Notes: generated from the letters alone by a model not told the origin. Shown: positions 36,744-46,498, counted from the stretch's first letter. The stretch: 64,000 bases of DNA from Brasilonema sennae CENA114 (GCF_006968745.1 NZ_CP030118.1:2864654-2928653); one strand, 5' to 3'. Translations and numbers: made by a program.

Positions 36744-38522
36744 ATGAATGTCATTATCAAAACTCAAAACTCAAAACTCAAAACTCTCTTACTGCTGGCG
36801 ATTTGGCTACTCATTGGTGTCGGCTTGCGTTTAACGAACTTGAGTGCTAAGCCACCTTGGACTGACGAGTTTTCTACTCTGGTGTTTAGCCTCGGAAATA
36901 GCTTTTTGCCAGTACCGTTAGATCAGCCGATATCTGTTGATGTTCTCTTACAACCACTACAACCACAACCTACATCTGGCATACAAGATGTATGGAAACA
37001 CTTATCTACTGAAAGCAATCATCCGCCGCTTTACTTTTTCCTGACTCACTTGTGGATGCGGCTGTTTCCGACACATGAGGGTTTGGTGTCGTTGTGGGGG
37101 GCGCGATCGCTCGCTGCTTTTTTCGGTGCAGCATCTATTCCAGCTATTTATGCTTTAACTGGGCTAGCATTTCGTTCCCGTCTTGTCAGCCATTTAGCGG
37201 CTGCAATGATGGCAATATCACCCTACGGCATTTTTTTAGCACAGGAAGCCCGTCATTATACTTTAGCAATTTTATGGGTGATTGCTTCTTTTGCTTGCTT
37301 AGTCATTGCCAGTCGTCACATCCAAAACAATACTCCAATACCCATCAAGATAGCACTCTCGTGGGTGGTAATTAATGCTATTGGTATTGCGACTCATTAC
37401 TTTTTCACTCTCACCCTCTGCTGTGAAGCGTTGGTTTTGCTGTTTCTTGCTTGGCGACAGTGGAGAAGGAAGACGAGGGAAGGAGGGAGAGGGGGAGCGA
37501 AAGATATTTTCCCACACTCCCCCACTCTCTCACTCTCTCACTCCCACACTCCCTGGTTCCGCATCTACGCTGTGGCGGTAGGTACATTTGTTGCTGCTTT
37601 AATTTGGCTTCCAGTGTTTTTACACAATAGCTATGGAGGTAAGTTGACTGAATGGATTCAAGGTCCACGTACTGGGATGGCTTGGCTCAACCCAATATTT
37701 CAAGCATTGGCAGCATGGATTACAATGATTTCTTTGCTACCAGTCGAAGCATCACAGCTAGCAGTTGTGATTGTTTCTGGACTAGTGATGCTGATTTTTT
37801 TCATTTGGGCAGTACCAATTTTGGTGCGTGGAATTAAAGTTTATTTCAAACAACCACAAACCCGTTTGATGGTTCAAGTGTTTGCTGGTTTAGTTGTCGG
37901 GGCTATAGTTTTATTTTTTATTTTTACTTACTTTTTTGGTATTGATTTGACACGAGGCGCTCGTTACAACTTTGTTTACTTTCCTGCTGTGATAGTCTTA
38001 GTTGGGGCAAGTCTGGCAGTTTGTTGGCGTCATCCCATTTTGGAAAAAGGAAGATGGGGAATAAATGGCAAAAAAGCTGTGATCATCATTTTGTTGATGG
38101 GATTGGCGAGTGCTATCACTGTTGTCTGCAATTTGGGCTATCAAAAATACTACCGTCCAGACTTATTTGTAAAACTTATTGAACAAACATCCCATGTCCC
38201 TGTACTCATCGCCACAACTCAGAAAACTCACGTACAAATTGGGGAAATGATGGGGATAGCGAGGGAATATAAAATACAAAATTCTATACAAAATTCCAAA
38301 TCCACATCACCGCTCTTTCTCCTTGCTCATCAAGACGAAGACGCCAGTATTTCCACGGTTGCACTCCAAAACACATTAAAAATGCTACCACGTCCTTTTG
38401 ACTTATGGTTAGTAAACTTTTATGCTCCTCAACCTGAGGAAGTTAAAAACTGTGTTATGCAAGCGAAATCGTTACCATTCGTAGACGGCTACGAGTATAA
38501 ACTGTATCATTGTGGCGATTAG
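36744..38522 (+). CDS. GT39-family membrane glycosyltransferase
   Basis: The 592-residue protein has about twelve membrane helices, the first outside-loop acidic motif WTDEFST, and QEARHYTLAIL. It should use polyprenyl-phosphate sugars made by the upstream DPM1-like enzyme. Three stretches derive from intergenic repeats: the N-terminal IKTQNSKLKT (AAAACTC heptads), a loop at residues about 241-270 (GGRGGAKDIFPHSPTLSLSH, from GAGGGA and CACTCTCT repeats) and KIQNSIQNSKST near 512. All keep the frame. The stop codon abuts that of the convergent YdeI-family gene. Confidence 0.82.
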   Translation: MNVIIKTQNSKLKTLLLLAIWLLIGVGLRLTNLSAKPPWTDEFSTLVFSLGNSFLPVPLDQPISVDVLLQPLQPQPTSGIQDVWKHLSTESNHPPLYFFLTHLWMRLFPTHEGLVSLWGARSLAAFFGAASIPAIYALTGLAFRSRLVSHLAAAMMAISPYGIFLAQEARHYTLAILWVIASFACLVIASRHIQNNTPIPIKIALSWVVINAIGIATHYFFTLTLCCEALVLLFLAWRQWRRKTREGGRGGAKDIFPHSPTLSLSHSHTPWFRIYAVAVGTFVAALIWLPVFLHNSYGGKLTEWIQGPRTGMAWLNPIFQALAAWITMISLLPVEASQLAVVIVSGLVMLIFFIWAVPILVRGIKVYFKQPQTRLMVQVFAGLVVGAIVLFFIFTYFFGIDLTRGARYNFVYFPAVIVLVGASLAVCWRHPILEKGRWGINGKKAVIIILLMGLASAITVVCNLGYQKYYRPDLFVKLIEQTSHVPVLIATTQKTHVQIGEMMGIAREYKIQNSIQNSKSTSPLFLLAHQDEDASISTVALQNTLKMLPRPFDLWLVNFYAPQPEEVKNCVMQAKSLPFVDGYEYKLYHCGD

Positions 38523-39143
38523 TCATCGTGCTAATGGATTTTTGTTTTCTGCTGCTGAACTTATAGTTTGCTCAATTCTCTTCAACCTTGTCTGGGGACG
38601 TTTAGCACTGTCAAGCCAAAAGAGGATGTTCTTCTTGGATGAGTTACTAAACGCCTCAAAATACTTATTGGCAGTTTCGTTTGCTTCCAATGCTTGCTTT
38701 AAATCTGCTGGTATTATTAACGCTTCGATCTCATCTAAAGTAGTCCATGAACCATTTTGTTTTGCAACTTCAATCTTCTTAAAACCAGCCTCAGTCATCA
38801 AATCTTGTTCGATGAGTTCTTGAATATATTGCTTATTTAATTTTGACCACACACTTTTCGGTTTTCGGGGTGTAAATATTTGCATGTAACGTTCTTTGTC
38901 TAAGGATTTCACTTTACTGTCAATCCAACCAAAGCATAAGGCTTCCTTTACTGCTTCGCTATACTGAACGCTTGGTTTACCACTTTTTATTTTGTAGTAG
39001 ATCAGCCATACACCAACACAAGTGTGATGATTTTTCTCCAACCATTCCCGCCATTCTTTGCGATCTTTGGCATAAACGGTTTCTAATTGCTTATCAAATT
39101 GCGACAAAACTCCGAACTTATCGGAGTTGAGATTATCAATCAT
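38523..39143 (-). CDS. YdeI/OmpD-associated family protein
   Basis: The 206-residue protein matches the YdeI family: TVYAKDRKEWREWLEKNHHT, then YSEAVKEALCFGWIDSKVKS, ERYMQIFTPRKPKSVWSKLN and a Lys-rich C-terminal helix region. Relatives are linked to peptide or bacteriocin resistance in some bacteria, but the biochemical role is unknown. Its stop codon touches that of the convergent GT39 gene with no bases between. Confidence 0.85.
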   Translation of the reverse strand: MIDNLNSDKFGVLSQFDKQLETVYAKDRKEWREWLEKNHHTCVGVWLIYYKIKSGKPSVQYSEAVKEALCFGWIDSKVKSLDKERYMQIFTPRKPKSVWSKLNKQYIQELIEQDLMTEAGFKKIEVAKQNGSWTTLDEIEALIIPADLKQALEANETANKYFEAFSNSSKKNILFWLDSAKRPQTRLKRIEQTISSAAENKNPLAR

Positions 39144-39265
39144 AATCTGCCCTCACATCACTCTGACAGCAAACAAACTTAACGCTAAAGCAACAGACAA
39201 CTCATCAACTAGCGTCACCACTGATAGCTTGAGTAGCCTAACTTATATCTTGCACCAGGGTCAAA

Positions 39266-39332
39266 AACCGGGTTTCTTGAGAATGACGACACAAGCCTTA
39301 CTTTAATTTTCCGTTTATAAACCCGGTTTTTT
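39266..39332. terminator. Bidirectional hairpin terminator candidate
   Basis: AACCGGGTTT (39266-39275) pairs with AAACCCGGTT (39319-39328) around 43 bases; T runs flank it on both strands. It lies downstream of the minus-strand DUF3318 gene. AACCGGRTTT is also a dispersed word (near 29320 and 40450), so it may be repeat-derived. Confidence 0.55.
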
Positions 39333-39369
39333 AGGTCTTGTTGAGAATAGTGCATTCCGGTCAGCTAAC

Positions 39370-39993
39370 TCACTTATCAAAACTTTCCGGAACACTCACT
39401 GATGACAAACCAGCGATCGCTCGTAAATTTTGGCTACGAATCAACTCAGTAAACTCTAATCCAGAACGCCCTTCGATTTTTGCCACTCCTTCAATAGCAG
39501 ATAACAGGTGTTGTGCGGCTTCAGCTTCTGAGTAACCCCGTCGTTGTGCAACACGAATGGCGGCTTGATCAGCGTCTAACTCTGTTTGCTGGGATCGGTT
39601 CGTTCGCCAAATGCGAACCATAGCCAGCGTAGTTAATCCACCAGCGACAACTATACCGACTGGATCTGCTTGGGCTGATTCTACAAAAGTACCCAAAATA
39701 CCAGCGATCGCCATACCCTGATAAATGTCAGGTTTAAACCACTTGACTCCTATTAACCAACTAACAGTCCGCAATAGTAACAAATCGCGTTGCGCTTTTG
39801 TCAGGCGACGCCATAAATCAAAGTTAATATAGATTGGTCGTTCCCGATTCCAAGGTAATGGAAATGTTGCGTCAATCACTTTTGCTTGTTCCGGCTTGAT
39901 AACGATTTTTGTCATCATTCGACCAGAAGCAGGCATTACATCTAGCAAACGGCGAATTTCAACGTTTGTTTCCATGTTAATATCAGCTTTCAT
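39370..39993 (-). CDS. DUF3318 domain protein
   Basis: The 207-residue protein belongs to a cyanobacterial family of unknown function (DUF3318 by recollection of RRLLDVMPASGRMMTKIV, then LPWNRERPIYINFDLWRRLT and LLLLRTVSWLIGVKWFKPD). Two hydrophobic segments (about 118-135 and 140-150) suggest membrane association. The C-terminal QQTELDADQAAIRVAQRRGY resembles the region after the HExxH helix of M48-like proteins, without the catalytic motif, which is only a loose similarity. Starts at 39993 and 39975 are both possible. Confidence 0.82.
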   Translation of the reverse strand: MKADINMETNVEIRRLLDVMPASGRMMTKIVIKPEQAKVIDATFPLPWNRERPIYINFDLWRRLTKAQRDLLLLRTVSWLIGVKWFKPDIYQGMAIAGILGTFVESAQADPVGIVVAGGLTTLAMVRIWRTNRSQQTELDADQAAIRVAQRRGYSEAEAAQHLLSAIEGVAKIEGRSGLEFTELIRSQNLRAIAGLSSVSVPESFDK

Positions 39994-40093
39994 ACAATTT
40001 ATAATATATGCTTATGCTTAGAATACATGGTTTATAGGCTTTCTATGTAGTCATTCATAATTGATATAGCTAATGACAAACGACTTATAACTA

Positions 40094-40387
40094 ATGAATA
40101 TAGATGCTTTTGCTGCAACTCCACCTGAATGGACAAACACAGGAATTCATGCTCATGAATTTTGCTGTCCTAGCTGTCACTCCAGTAGCTTAGAAGCTGT
40201 ACAAGTCTGGATAAATCGTCGTTCGCCTGTGATGACGGAAAACTATCGTCGCAAATGGCAGGAGTTTTACCAGTGTCATTGTGGTTGCGTATGGTGGGCT
40301 TGGAGTAGCGATCGCCCTAAAATGAAGCATCCTTCGGACGATGACTCCTCCGGAACTGGTTCTCCAACAAATCTCGACGAGCAATAA
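40094..40387 (+). CDS. Small zinc-ribbon-like hypothetical protein
   Basis: The 97-residue protein has paired cysteines (FCCPSCHSSS near residues 24-28 and YQCHCGCVWWAW near 64-69), a spacing that suggests one zinc-binding ribbon. The C-terminus is acidic and low-complexity (SDDDSSGTGSPTN). The codon pattern and Cys pairs support a real gene; no function can be given. It is divergent from the DUF3318 gene and convergent with the porin gene. Confidence 0.6.
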   Translation: MNIDAFAATPPEWTNTGIHAHEFCCPSCHSSSLEAVQVWINRRSPVMTENYRRKWQEFYQCHCGCVWWAWSSDRPKMKHPSDDDSSGTGSPTNLDEQ

Positions 40388-40496
40388 ACTTGCTCTAAAT
40401 TATCTGCGTTTATTCGGCTGCGTCCATCTGCGGTTCTAAAAACCCCTAAACCGGATTTTTGCAAGAAATGCAACACTCATCAGTTGAGTCAAACAA

Positions 40497-40522
40497 AAAA
40501 GCCTGCTTACGCAGGCTTTTTT
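40497..40522. terminator. Bidirectional intrinsic terminator of the porin gene
   Basis: GCCTGC (40501-40506) and GCAGGC (40511-40516) form a stem with a TTAC loop, flanked by A6 and T6, giving a full terminator on both strands between convergent genes. Confidence 0.85.
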
Positions 40523-40568
40523 CACATAACCCCACCCTAAAGAGATGAGAGTTACCATAAAAATAAGT

Positions 40569-42269
40569 TTAGAAAGTAAAGGTAGTACGCAATGTACCTA
40601 CATAAACGGTATCGTTCCTGTCGTTATGTTCTGGGTTGAAGATCACCAACACACCAGGAGTAACAGCAATGTTGTCAGTCAGTTGCAATCTGTACAGTGC
40701 CTCTAAGTGATATGATGTGTCTCTATCTTGACGACGAATACCGTTTGCTTGGATGAATTCGTTACCTGTTGTTTTAGGTGGTTGACCAAAGACAAAAGCA
40801 AGCACACTACCAGGTCTGGCAAAGTCTTTGAAAGAGAGGGTACCAGCCCAGTACTCAGAGTATGCATTGGCACCATTTGCAGCACCGCCCTTAGCTTCTG
40901 CTTCAGTGTAACCATACCAACCACCAAGGGTGATTTTAGAACCAAGTCTCAAGCTGGCTTCTACACCATAATTATCAGCAGTTAAAGCCGCGCCATTAAA
41001 GGGGTTATTAGCATACTGACTACCAGTACCGTCAAAAAGACTGATACCTCCCTTATTCTGATAGGTGCGAGCGTAGGTTAAACCGATGTTGAATGCTTGA
41101 CTCGGCTGGAAGGATACCTGACCCAAAGCCGCATAGCTACCATCGAAAAGACCAAACCCATCGTTAGGGTTATTTGCAGTCAAATTAGGTGCACCTGCTA
41201 CATAAGCTGCAGATACAGTGATAGGTCCTTTGGGATTCAATGTAAGTGTCGCACCTGAACCACCATTTCCTTGGCGGTAAATCGGGCTGAAACGACCGTA
41301 GCGGGAAATAGCACCTCTACCAGAGCTCGCGAGGTCTGGGTTGAAGGTGTTGACGTTTTCGTATAACTCAGCGCCAAATGCATCAATCTTGATACGTGCA
41401 GCGCTGCCTAGGTTGAAAGCATAATTGAGTTTGTCGAGTTCGATGTCATTGGAACCTATAGTAGTACCTCGACCAGACCCAGATCCCCTATCTCCGTCAA
41501 AGCTCAGACGGGTCATGCTAGTACCCGTAATGCTAGCTCTGTTTTGACTCGTACTTCCACCATCATATATAGGAGTGTTGCGAGCTTGCAAACGTGTTTG
41601 CAACTGGTCTGAACCAAAGAAGCTGGTGAGCAAGTTCAAACGAACTCGGTCGGAAAAAACAATGTTTTCTTGCAACTCGGCAGCCGTTGCTGTGTTAACT
41701 CCAGAAGGAACTGCCTGCCTTGCACTACCAAAAGCGTCAGATAGATTGAAAATCGCTTCCCCAACCAGTTTTGTTGTGGTAGAGAATTGATTTGCTTCCA
41801 ACTCAGCAGTGCGAGCTTCTAAGGTATCAACACGACCACGCAGGGTAGCCAATTCAGCAGAGAACTCTTCTTGCAAGCGCTGCAAAGTAGCTAAGTCTTC
41901 TTTCCTGACTAAGTCAGCGGTTGCTGTTGCAATCAGTTCATTCACCCGATCCAAACACGCGTTCAAACCAGCAGCAAACTCATAACGAGTCAAAGCGCGG
42001 TTACCGCGATAGGTACCATTGGGATAACCCGCAATACAACCGTAGCGTTCTACCAGAGACTGCAATGCTTGGAATGCCCAATCTGTTGGCTGTACGTCGG
42101 AAAATTGGGATACAGATGTTACTTGACCAATGTTGTCTTGTGATGTCAGCACAGATACGGGAGTCACCTGTTCCTTGACTTCTCCAGCCATAGCGCTATT
42201 TGCTGCAAAAAATGTTGCCGCTACAACAACTGGGCTTAACCTTAGAATTTTTTTAGATAGTTTCTTCAT
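40569..42269 (-). CDS. SLH-domain OprB-type iron-uptake porin
   Basis: The 566-residue protein has a signal peptide (about 1-28, ending AMA). An SLH domain follows (about 55-115, SQFSDVQPTDWAFQALQSLV, then GCIAGYPNGTYRGNRALTRY) that ties the protein to the cell wall, then a short coiled coil (about 128-160) and a beta-barrel ending in TTFTF. This is the standard plan of abundant cyanobacterial outer-membrane porins annotated as iron-uptake porins. It is a single gene with its own terminator; a Crp/Fnr regulator lies upstream on the same strand. Confidence 0.92.
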   Translation of the reverse strand: MKKLSKKILRLSPVVVAATFFAANSAMAGEVKEQVTPVSVLTSQDNIGQVTSVSQFSDVQPTDWAFQALQSLVERYGCIAGYPNGTYRGNRALTRYEFAAGLNACLDRVNELIATATADLVRKEDLATLQRLQEEFSAELATLRGRVDTLEARTAELEANQFSTTTKLVGEAIFNLSDAFGSARQAVPSGVNTATAAELQENIVFSDRVRLNLLTSFFGSDQLQTRLQARNTPIYDGGSTSQNRASITGTSMTRLSFDGDRGSGSGRGTTIGSNDIELDKLNYAFNLGSAARIKIDAFGAELYENVNTFNPDLASSGRGAISRYGRFSPIYRQGNGGSGATLTLNPKGPITVSAAYVAGAPNLTANNPNDGFGLFDGSYAALGQVSFQPSQAFNIGLTYARTYQNKGGISLFDGTGSQYANNPFNGAALTADNYGVEASLRLGSKITLGGWYGYTEAEAKGGAANGANAYSEYWAGTLSFKDFARPGSVLAFVFGQPPKTTGNEFIQANGIRRQDRDTSYHLEALYRLQLTDNIAVTPGVLVIFNPEHNDRNDTVYVGTLRTTFTF

Positions 42270-42423
42270 GGTTTATGTCTCACTCACACCTACCGACTGA
42301 ATTATGGTACTATTCCCTAATGGGTATATTTTTTTGGGGAATTTACTAATGACTTTCTGTCAGAATTGTACCAGATGTTAATGGTGACTAACACACAATT
42401 AATCACCACTTTTTTACTGTAGA

Positions 42424-43032
42424 CTATTTAGATTCCTTATTTGATGAACATAGAATGACACGACGTTTGTGACGGATCAAGGTTCCCTCTTCTTCAAACT
42501 GCTGAAGCAAACGAGTCACAGTCACCCGTGTTGTATTTAAAACTTCTGCCATCTCCTGATGAGTGACATTGAGATCGATCAGTTTTCCTTGCTCCACATC
42601 GCGGCCAAACTTTGCACTAAGCCAACTAAGGAACTGCCATAAACGCAAGCAAATGGGCTTGCGATGTACAATGCTAAGTAACTCTTCTGCCTGTTGAATG
42701 TGAGACAATAAGGCGTTTACATCCTGACTCCACAAGTGAGGTGGCAGTGCGGTCACTTCTACGCTAGTTAAACATTCAATCTGGTAAGGCTTGACTCTAG
42801 ACAAAGGATAGCCAATCAAATCCCCAGCTCCCCAATAACCTAAAGTGATAAACGTTCCATCTTCACTCCAGGTTAATGTCCGAACTGCTCCGCGCTCAAT
42901 CCGCCACAGTACGTCATTACGTGCTGGAAGGATTTCGCGACGTGTAAACAATCGTTGTGGCAGTTGTCCAGTAGAAGAAGAAGAATTATGAGACTGGGCA
43001 GAATTATGAGAACGACTTGTGGAATACATCAT
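42424..43032 (-). CDS. Crp/Fnr-family regulator (CysR-like), copy 1
   Basis: The 202-residue protein has a shortened cyclic-nucleotide-binding-like fold (WRIERGAVRTLTWSEDGTFI, then LGYWGAGDLIGYPLSR). A winged helix follows at about 145-195, with recognition helix LNTTRVTVTRLLQQFEEEGT. The N-terminal 25 residues are Ser-rich and unrelated to the fold. It is clearly paralogous to the regulator at 45084 and, given the surrounding sulfate genes, probably a sulfur regulator like CysR of Synechococcus (inference). Cyclic-nucleotide contact residues are not obvious. Confidence 0.82.
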   Translation of the reverse strand: MMYSTSRSHNSAQSHNSSSSTGQLPQRLFTRREILPARNDVLWRIERGAVRTLTWSEDGTFITLGYWGAGDLIGYPLSRVKPYQIECLTSVEVTALPPHLWSQDVNALLSHIQQAEELLSIVHRKPICLRLWQFLSWLSAKFGRDVEQGKLIDLNVTHQEMAEVLNTTRVTVTRLLQQFEEEGTLIRHKRRVILCSSNKESK

Positions 43033-43996
43033 GGGGTTTTGTCAAGTAAAACTAATTGAGCAATCGACTGAGAGGTTATTGAAGCCATCCCAAGGATTTG
43101 GCTTTTAGCATTCCCTTGTAGAGAAATTGATTCAAGTTATCATACCCGTGCTCTTTGCAATCATGCTCTACCAAATGAGAATTTTTAGCACTTGAGAGAC
43201 TCTGGGGATTTCATGCCGCAAGTTGGTTGACTATAATAGAGAAACAACAGAAAGTGATTTGATGACTAACAATCAAACTCTATAACATTGCTGGGAGCAC
43301 GCTTACCAGCAAGTAAAGGGATGAGTGTGTGCTAGGTGTGTTAGAAAAAGTAATACGATGAAGTTAGGTTTAGAGTTTGTAGTCGTTGTCTGAGCATAGA
43401 ATCATTGTCGTGTAAAGTCGATTCTTTGCGTTATTTTTTTTTATAAAGATTTATTTAGAAATGCTAGAAATTGCAGATTTACGTGTATAAAAAATCATTT
43501 TTTGTGAAAGAAAAATAAAAGCTTGCAGCAAAGAATAGTAGCTTTTACTGAATGGTTTGTCAAGACACCTGGGGTTTAGAAACACCGACAACTACGGGTT
43601 TGAGCAGATCATCAGGTTTTTTGCTGGCTCAATTGGAACCAATTGGAATCTGAGGAGTTTGTAAAAATTCTTTACCTAATGTGGTGATGATGATCAATGC
43701 CTCTGTACCTAGATTATGATGCCGCTTACAGCAGCAATTCCTGAGTCACCAAGTCAGAAGTGAGCCAGCGCGGACGCTACATGCCTACGGAGGAAGACGC
43801 CGTGGTTTCCAACGCCAGTACCTACGGAGGGAAACCCTCCGTAGGTATTGGCTCCCTATGGCGCTGCGCCACGCCTTACGGTTATCAAATTCATGTTGCT
43901 TGCTAGCGCTCCCTGCTGGAGCATCGCGCACAAAAAATGTTACAGATGACCAGAACTAGACCTTAGTTTTGGTCAAAAGCGCTACATTTCAACTTC
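43033..43996. other. Long spacer between Crp copy 1 and cysA
   Basis: The first 650 bases are AT-rich and contain no visible gene; the promoter of the Crp copy 1 gene should lie at 43033-43200. The last part holds a GC-rich dispersed repeat (43764-43925). Confidence 0.5.
43764..43925. repeat. GC-rich dispersed repeat with perfect palindrome
   Basis: It includes a perfect 13-bp stem TACCTACGGAGGG/CCCTCCGTAGGTA (43819-43847, loop AAA) and the words GCCAGCGCGGACGCTACATG and ATGGCGCTGCGCCACGCCTT. Related modules lie near 1770, 3310, 48310 and 52090. It has no coding capacity. Confidence 0.75.
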
Positions 43997-45016
43997 TCAT
44001 CTCACCCCTAAAGCCGGAAAAACTTTTGCCTGCTTCGATGTAACATAGACACGCTGCTCTTCCTTAAGGTTGAGCTTATTAAACTGGTCACGAGTGAGGA
44101 AAGCATTTACTGTTTCTCCAGACTTGAGAACTAACTCAAGGCGAATTTCCCATCCTAAGTTAAGAATGCGCAATACCTTGGCGGGTGTCCCATCCTCAGT
44201 CGGGCTGGTCTGAATCAAAACGTCATGAGGGCGTAAAAAGATTTGCTCGTTTGTTCGAGAATTTAAATCCCTATCTGGTAAAACACCAGAAGTAGGTGGA
44301 AGAACATTCACTGGACCAATAAAGCTCATGACAAAAGGTGTTGCTGGCTGGTCATAAATCTCAGCAGAGGTACCAACTTGCTCTACCCGACCTTGATTCA
44401 TCACCACAATTTGGTCTGCAACTTCCATTGCTTCTTCTTGGTCGTGGGTGACAAGTACAGTTGTCACATGAACATCTTCATGCAGTTTTCGTAAGCTCGC
44501 CCTTAATTCCTTACGGACTTTAGCATCTAACGCTCCAAAAGGTTCATCCAACAGCAATATTCTCGGCTGAACCGCCAATGCTCTTGCTAGCGCCACCCGT
44601 TGGCGTTGACCTCCAGAGAGTTGGGAGGGATAGCGATCGCCAAATCCCTGCAACCTCACCAAATCCAGAAGTTCCTCAACTCGCGGTTTAATTCTATTTT
44701 TGGCAAACTTGCGGATTTCCAAGGGAAAAGCAATGTTCTGGCGCACTGTCAAGTGCTTAAACAAAGCGTAATGCTGAAACACGAAGCCTATTTGGCGTTC
44801 TTGCACCGATTTGTATGTTGCATCTTCACCAATTAGCCAGATATGACCAGAATTAGGAACTTCTAACCCCGCAATCATCCGCAACAAAGTTGATTTTCCA
44901 GATCCAGATGGTCCTAACAGCGCCACAAGAGAACCTGTTGGAATTTCTAAACTGACGTTATCAACAGCAAGGAAAGAGCCAAACTGCCTAGTTACATTCT
45001 CAACAACAATGCCCAT
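43997..45016 (-). CDS. cysA: Sulfate ABC transporter ATP-binding protein CysA
   Basis: The 339-residue protein has Walker [10 protein letters not shown], signature [15 protein letters not shown], Walker B ILLLDEP, the D-loop [14 protein letters not shown], the H-loop VTHDQ and a C-terminal TOBE-like regulatory domain ending VFPALGVR. It drives sulfate/thiosulfate import with CysT and CysW. I chose ATG 45016 ([13 protein letters not shown]), preceded by AAGGA, over the upstream start at 45031. Unusually it is separated from cysTW by a Crp/Fnr gene on the other strand and two NIL genes. Confidence 0.92.
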   Translation of the reverse strand: MGIVVENVTRQFGSFLAVDNVSLEIPTGSLVALLGPSGSGKSTLLRMIAGLEVPNSGHIWLIGEDATYKSVQERQIGFVFQHYALFKHLTVRQNIAFPLEIRKFAKNRIKPRVEELLDLVRLQGFGDRYPSQLSGGQRQRVALARALAVQPRILLLDEPFGALDAKVRKELRASLRKLHEDVHVTTVLVTHDQEEAMEVADQIVVMNQGRVEQVGTSAEIYDQPATPFVMSFIGPVNVLPPTSGVLPDRDLNSRTNEQIFLRPHDVLIQTSPTEDGTPAKVLRILNLGWEIRLELVLKSGETVNAFLTRDQFNKLNLKEEQRVYVTSKQAKVFPALGVR

Positions 45017-45083
45017 AGTAAGATCCTTCAAGAAACTGATATTGTAAAAAAGTACGGCTTGTCTATCGAAAAGCGAGAATCAG

Positions 45084-45677
45084 ATGACAATGTCTATTTC
45101 ATCACGTTTTCAAAATCCTCCTGAACAAAACACCAAACTTAGCTTTAAGGCCCGTTCATTCTTACCCCTGAAGCACAATAGTTTGTTAAAAATTGAAACG
45201 GGAGTTGTGCGAATTATCACTTGGCATGAAGATGGTACGCTTGTGACTTTGGGTATTTGGGGACCTGGAGATATCGTTGGTCAAGCGTTTTCTAAACTTG
45301 AACCATATCAGATAGAGTGTCTAACTAAAGTAGAGGTAACCATAGTGCCTTTAGAAGGGTGGTTTCCATTCACGGATGTTATGCTTGCCCATATTCAACA
45401 AGCAGAAGAATTGATGATTATTCGTAGCCATAAAACAGTGGAAGTCATGCTTATTAAACTCCTAGGTTGGTTAGTAAAAAAATTTGGTCGAGAGGTAAAA
45501 AGCGGACATCTCATTGACTTACGCCTAACTCATCAAGATATTGCTGATATGCTTAATTCAACTCGCGTGACAATCACTCGCGTCCTCACTCAGTTAGAGG
45601 AACAGGGGTTGATTCATCGTCTTCCCTTGCATCGGATTGTCTTAAAAGAAGAAGAACTTTGGCACTATGAAATATAG
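45084..45677 (+). CDS. Crp/Fnr-family regulator (CysR-like), copy 2
   Basis: The 197-residue paralogue of the regulator at 42424 has effector fold LLKIETGVVRIITWHEDGTL, then LGIWGPGDIVGQAFSKLEPY, and winged helix LTHQDIADMLNSTRVTITRV. It is the only plus-strand gene inside the sulfate region and is divergent from cysA with only 67 bases between the two starts, so one control region serves both. It probably activates the sulfate genes on sulfur limitation (inference from CysR). Confidence 0.83.
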   Translation: MTMSISSRFQNPPEQNTKLSFKARSFLPLKHNSLLKIETGVVRIITWHEDGTLVTLGIWGPGDIVGQAFSKLEPYQIECLTKVEVTIVPLEGWFPFTDVMLAHIQQAEELMIIRSHKTVEVMLIKLLGWLVKKFGREVKSGHLIDLRLTHQDIADMLNSTRVTITRVLTQLEEQGLIHRLPLHRIVLKEEELWHYEI

Positions 45678-45688
45678 CTGTCCATGCG

Positions 45689-45979
45689 TTAGCAAGACCA
45701 GCCATCTCCTTCAGTGTTTGGCTTACCTACAATTTTTAGATTTAAAGATTCCAGGTAAGCTAAACCATGCCTAATTTGTGCTACTGTCCCACGAAGTTCC
45801 AAGTCAAAGCATCCCTCTCCATTGGTCTGTTTTCCTAGCATTGCGCCCGTAATATTAACGACTAAACCATAAATGGCAATCAGGCGAGAAATCACAGGTT
45901 CTTGTTGGTAATGTCCGGGAATCTGTAGGCGTAAGCGAATCTTTGTGATACTGCTGCTTTTAAAAACTGCTGTAATCAT
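45689..45979 (-). CDS. NIL-domain protein, copy 1
   Basis: The 96-residue protein has a ferredoxin-like NIL domain (RLRLQIPGHYQQEPVISRLI, GLVVNITGAMLG, CFDLELRG, then LAYLESLNLKI). NIL domains are known as the C-terminal substrate-sensing part of MetN methionine importers. Free-standing copies are common near cyanobacterial sulfate permease genes and may sense sulfur compounds (inference). ATG 45979 (MITAVFKSSS) is preferred over 46006. It converges with the Crp copy 2 gene 11 bases away. Confidence 0.85.
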   Translation of the reverse strand: MITAVFKSSSITKIRLRLQIPGHYQQEPVISRLIAIYGLVVNITGAMLGKQTNGEGCFDLELRGTVAQIRHGLAYLESLNLKIVGKPNTEGDGWSC

Positions 45980-46006
45980 AGTTATTAATAATTTATAATT
46001 TATCAC

Positions 46007-46199
46007 TTTTAGTGAGTCATTAGATCTTTGACAAAAATAGGAGATTTAAAGATATTTGAAACCGCAGACCAACGCAGAGCAATAAAGATAGATTGTTTAT
46101 GTACTTCTGGTGTTTGTCTGTGGTTTCAGAAAAACTTGACTTTTCTAATAGACTCAATGAGGTCTATTAACTTAGTCATTACAAATTACGAATGAATCA
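46007..46199. other. Spacer with imperfect hairpin between the NIL genes
   Basis: GAAACCGCAGACCA (from about 46061) and TTGTCTGTGGTTTC (ending about 46127) are inverted copies with two mismatches. They could fold in the transcript between the two NIL genes. No gene is visible. Confidence 0.45.
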
Positions 46200-46493
46200 T
46201 CACCAACTCCCTGTGTCGATGTCGTGCCAAATTTCTAGATTCAAGTCATTGATGTAGATCAACGCACTATCAATTTGTGCAGAAGTTCCTTGTAAATCTA
46301 GGTCAAACCAACCATCTCCAACACCATTAGAACCCAACATAGCAGCTGTGATATTCACAATGAGACCATAGTCTGACACCAAGCGAGAAATGACAGGTTC
46401 TTGGTGATAGTCTTTTGGAATTCTGATCCGAATTCGTTTGTGGGTGAGCTGATTGTCTGAAACCATAGGTGAATTTACCCCTTGACTAACCAT
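46200..46493 (-). CDS. NIL-domain protein, copy 2
   Basis: The 97-residue paralogue of copy 1 has RIRIRIPKDYHQEPVISRLV, GLIVNITAAMLG, WFDLDLQG and IYINDLNLEI. It starts 5 bases after the cysW stop, so it is co-transcribed with cysTW. An internal ATG (46466) would remove nine residues. Two tandem NIL genes suggest a duplication after the link to the permease genes was formed. Confidence 0.87.
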   Translation of the reverse strand: MVSQGVNSPMVSDNQLTHKRIRIRIPKDYHQEPVISRLVSDYGLIVNITAAMLGSNGVGDGWFDLDLQGTSAQIDSALIYINDLNLEIWHDIDTGSW

Positions 46494-46498
46494 CTGCT

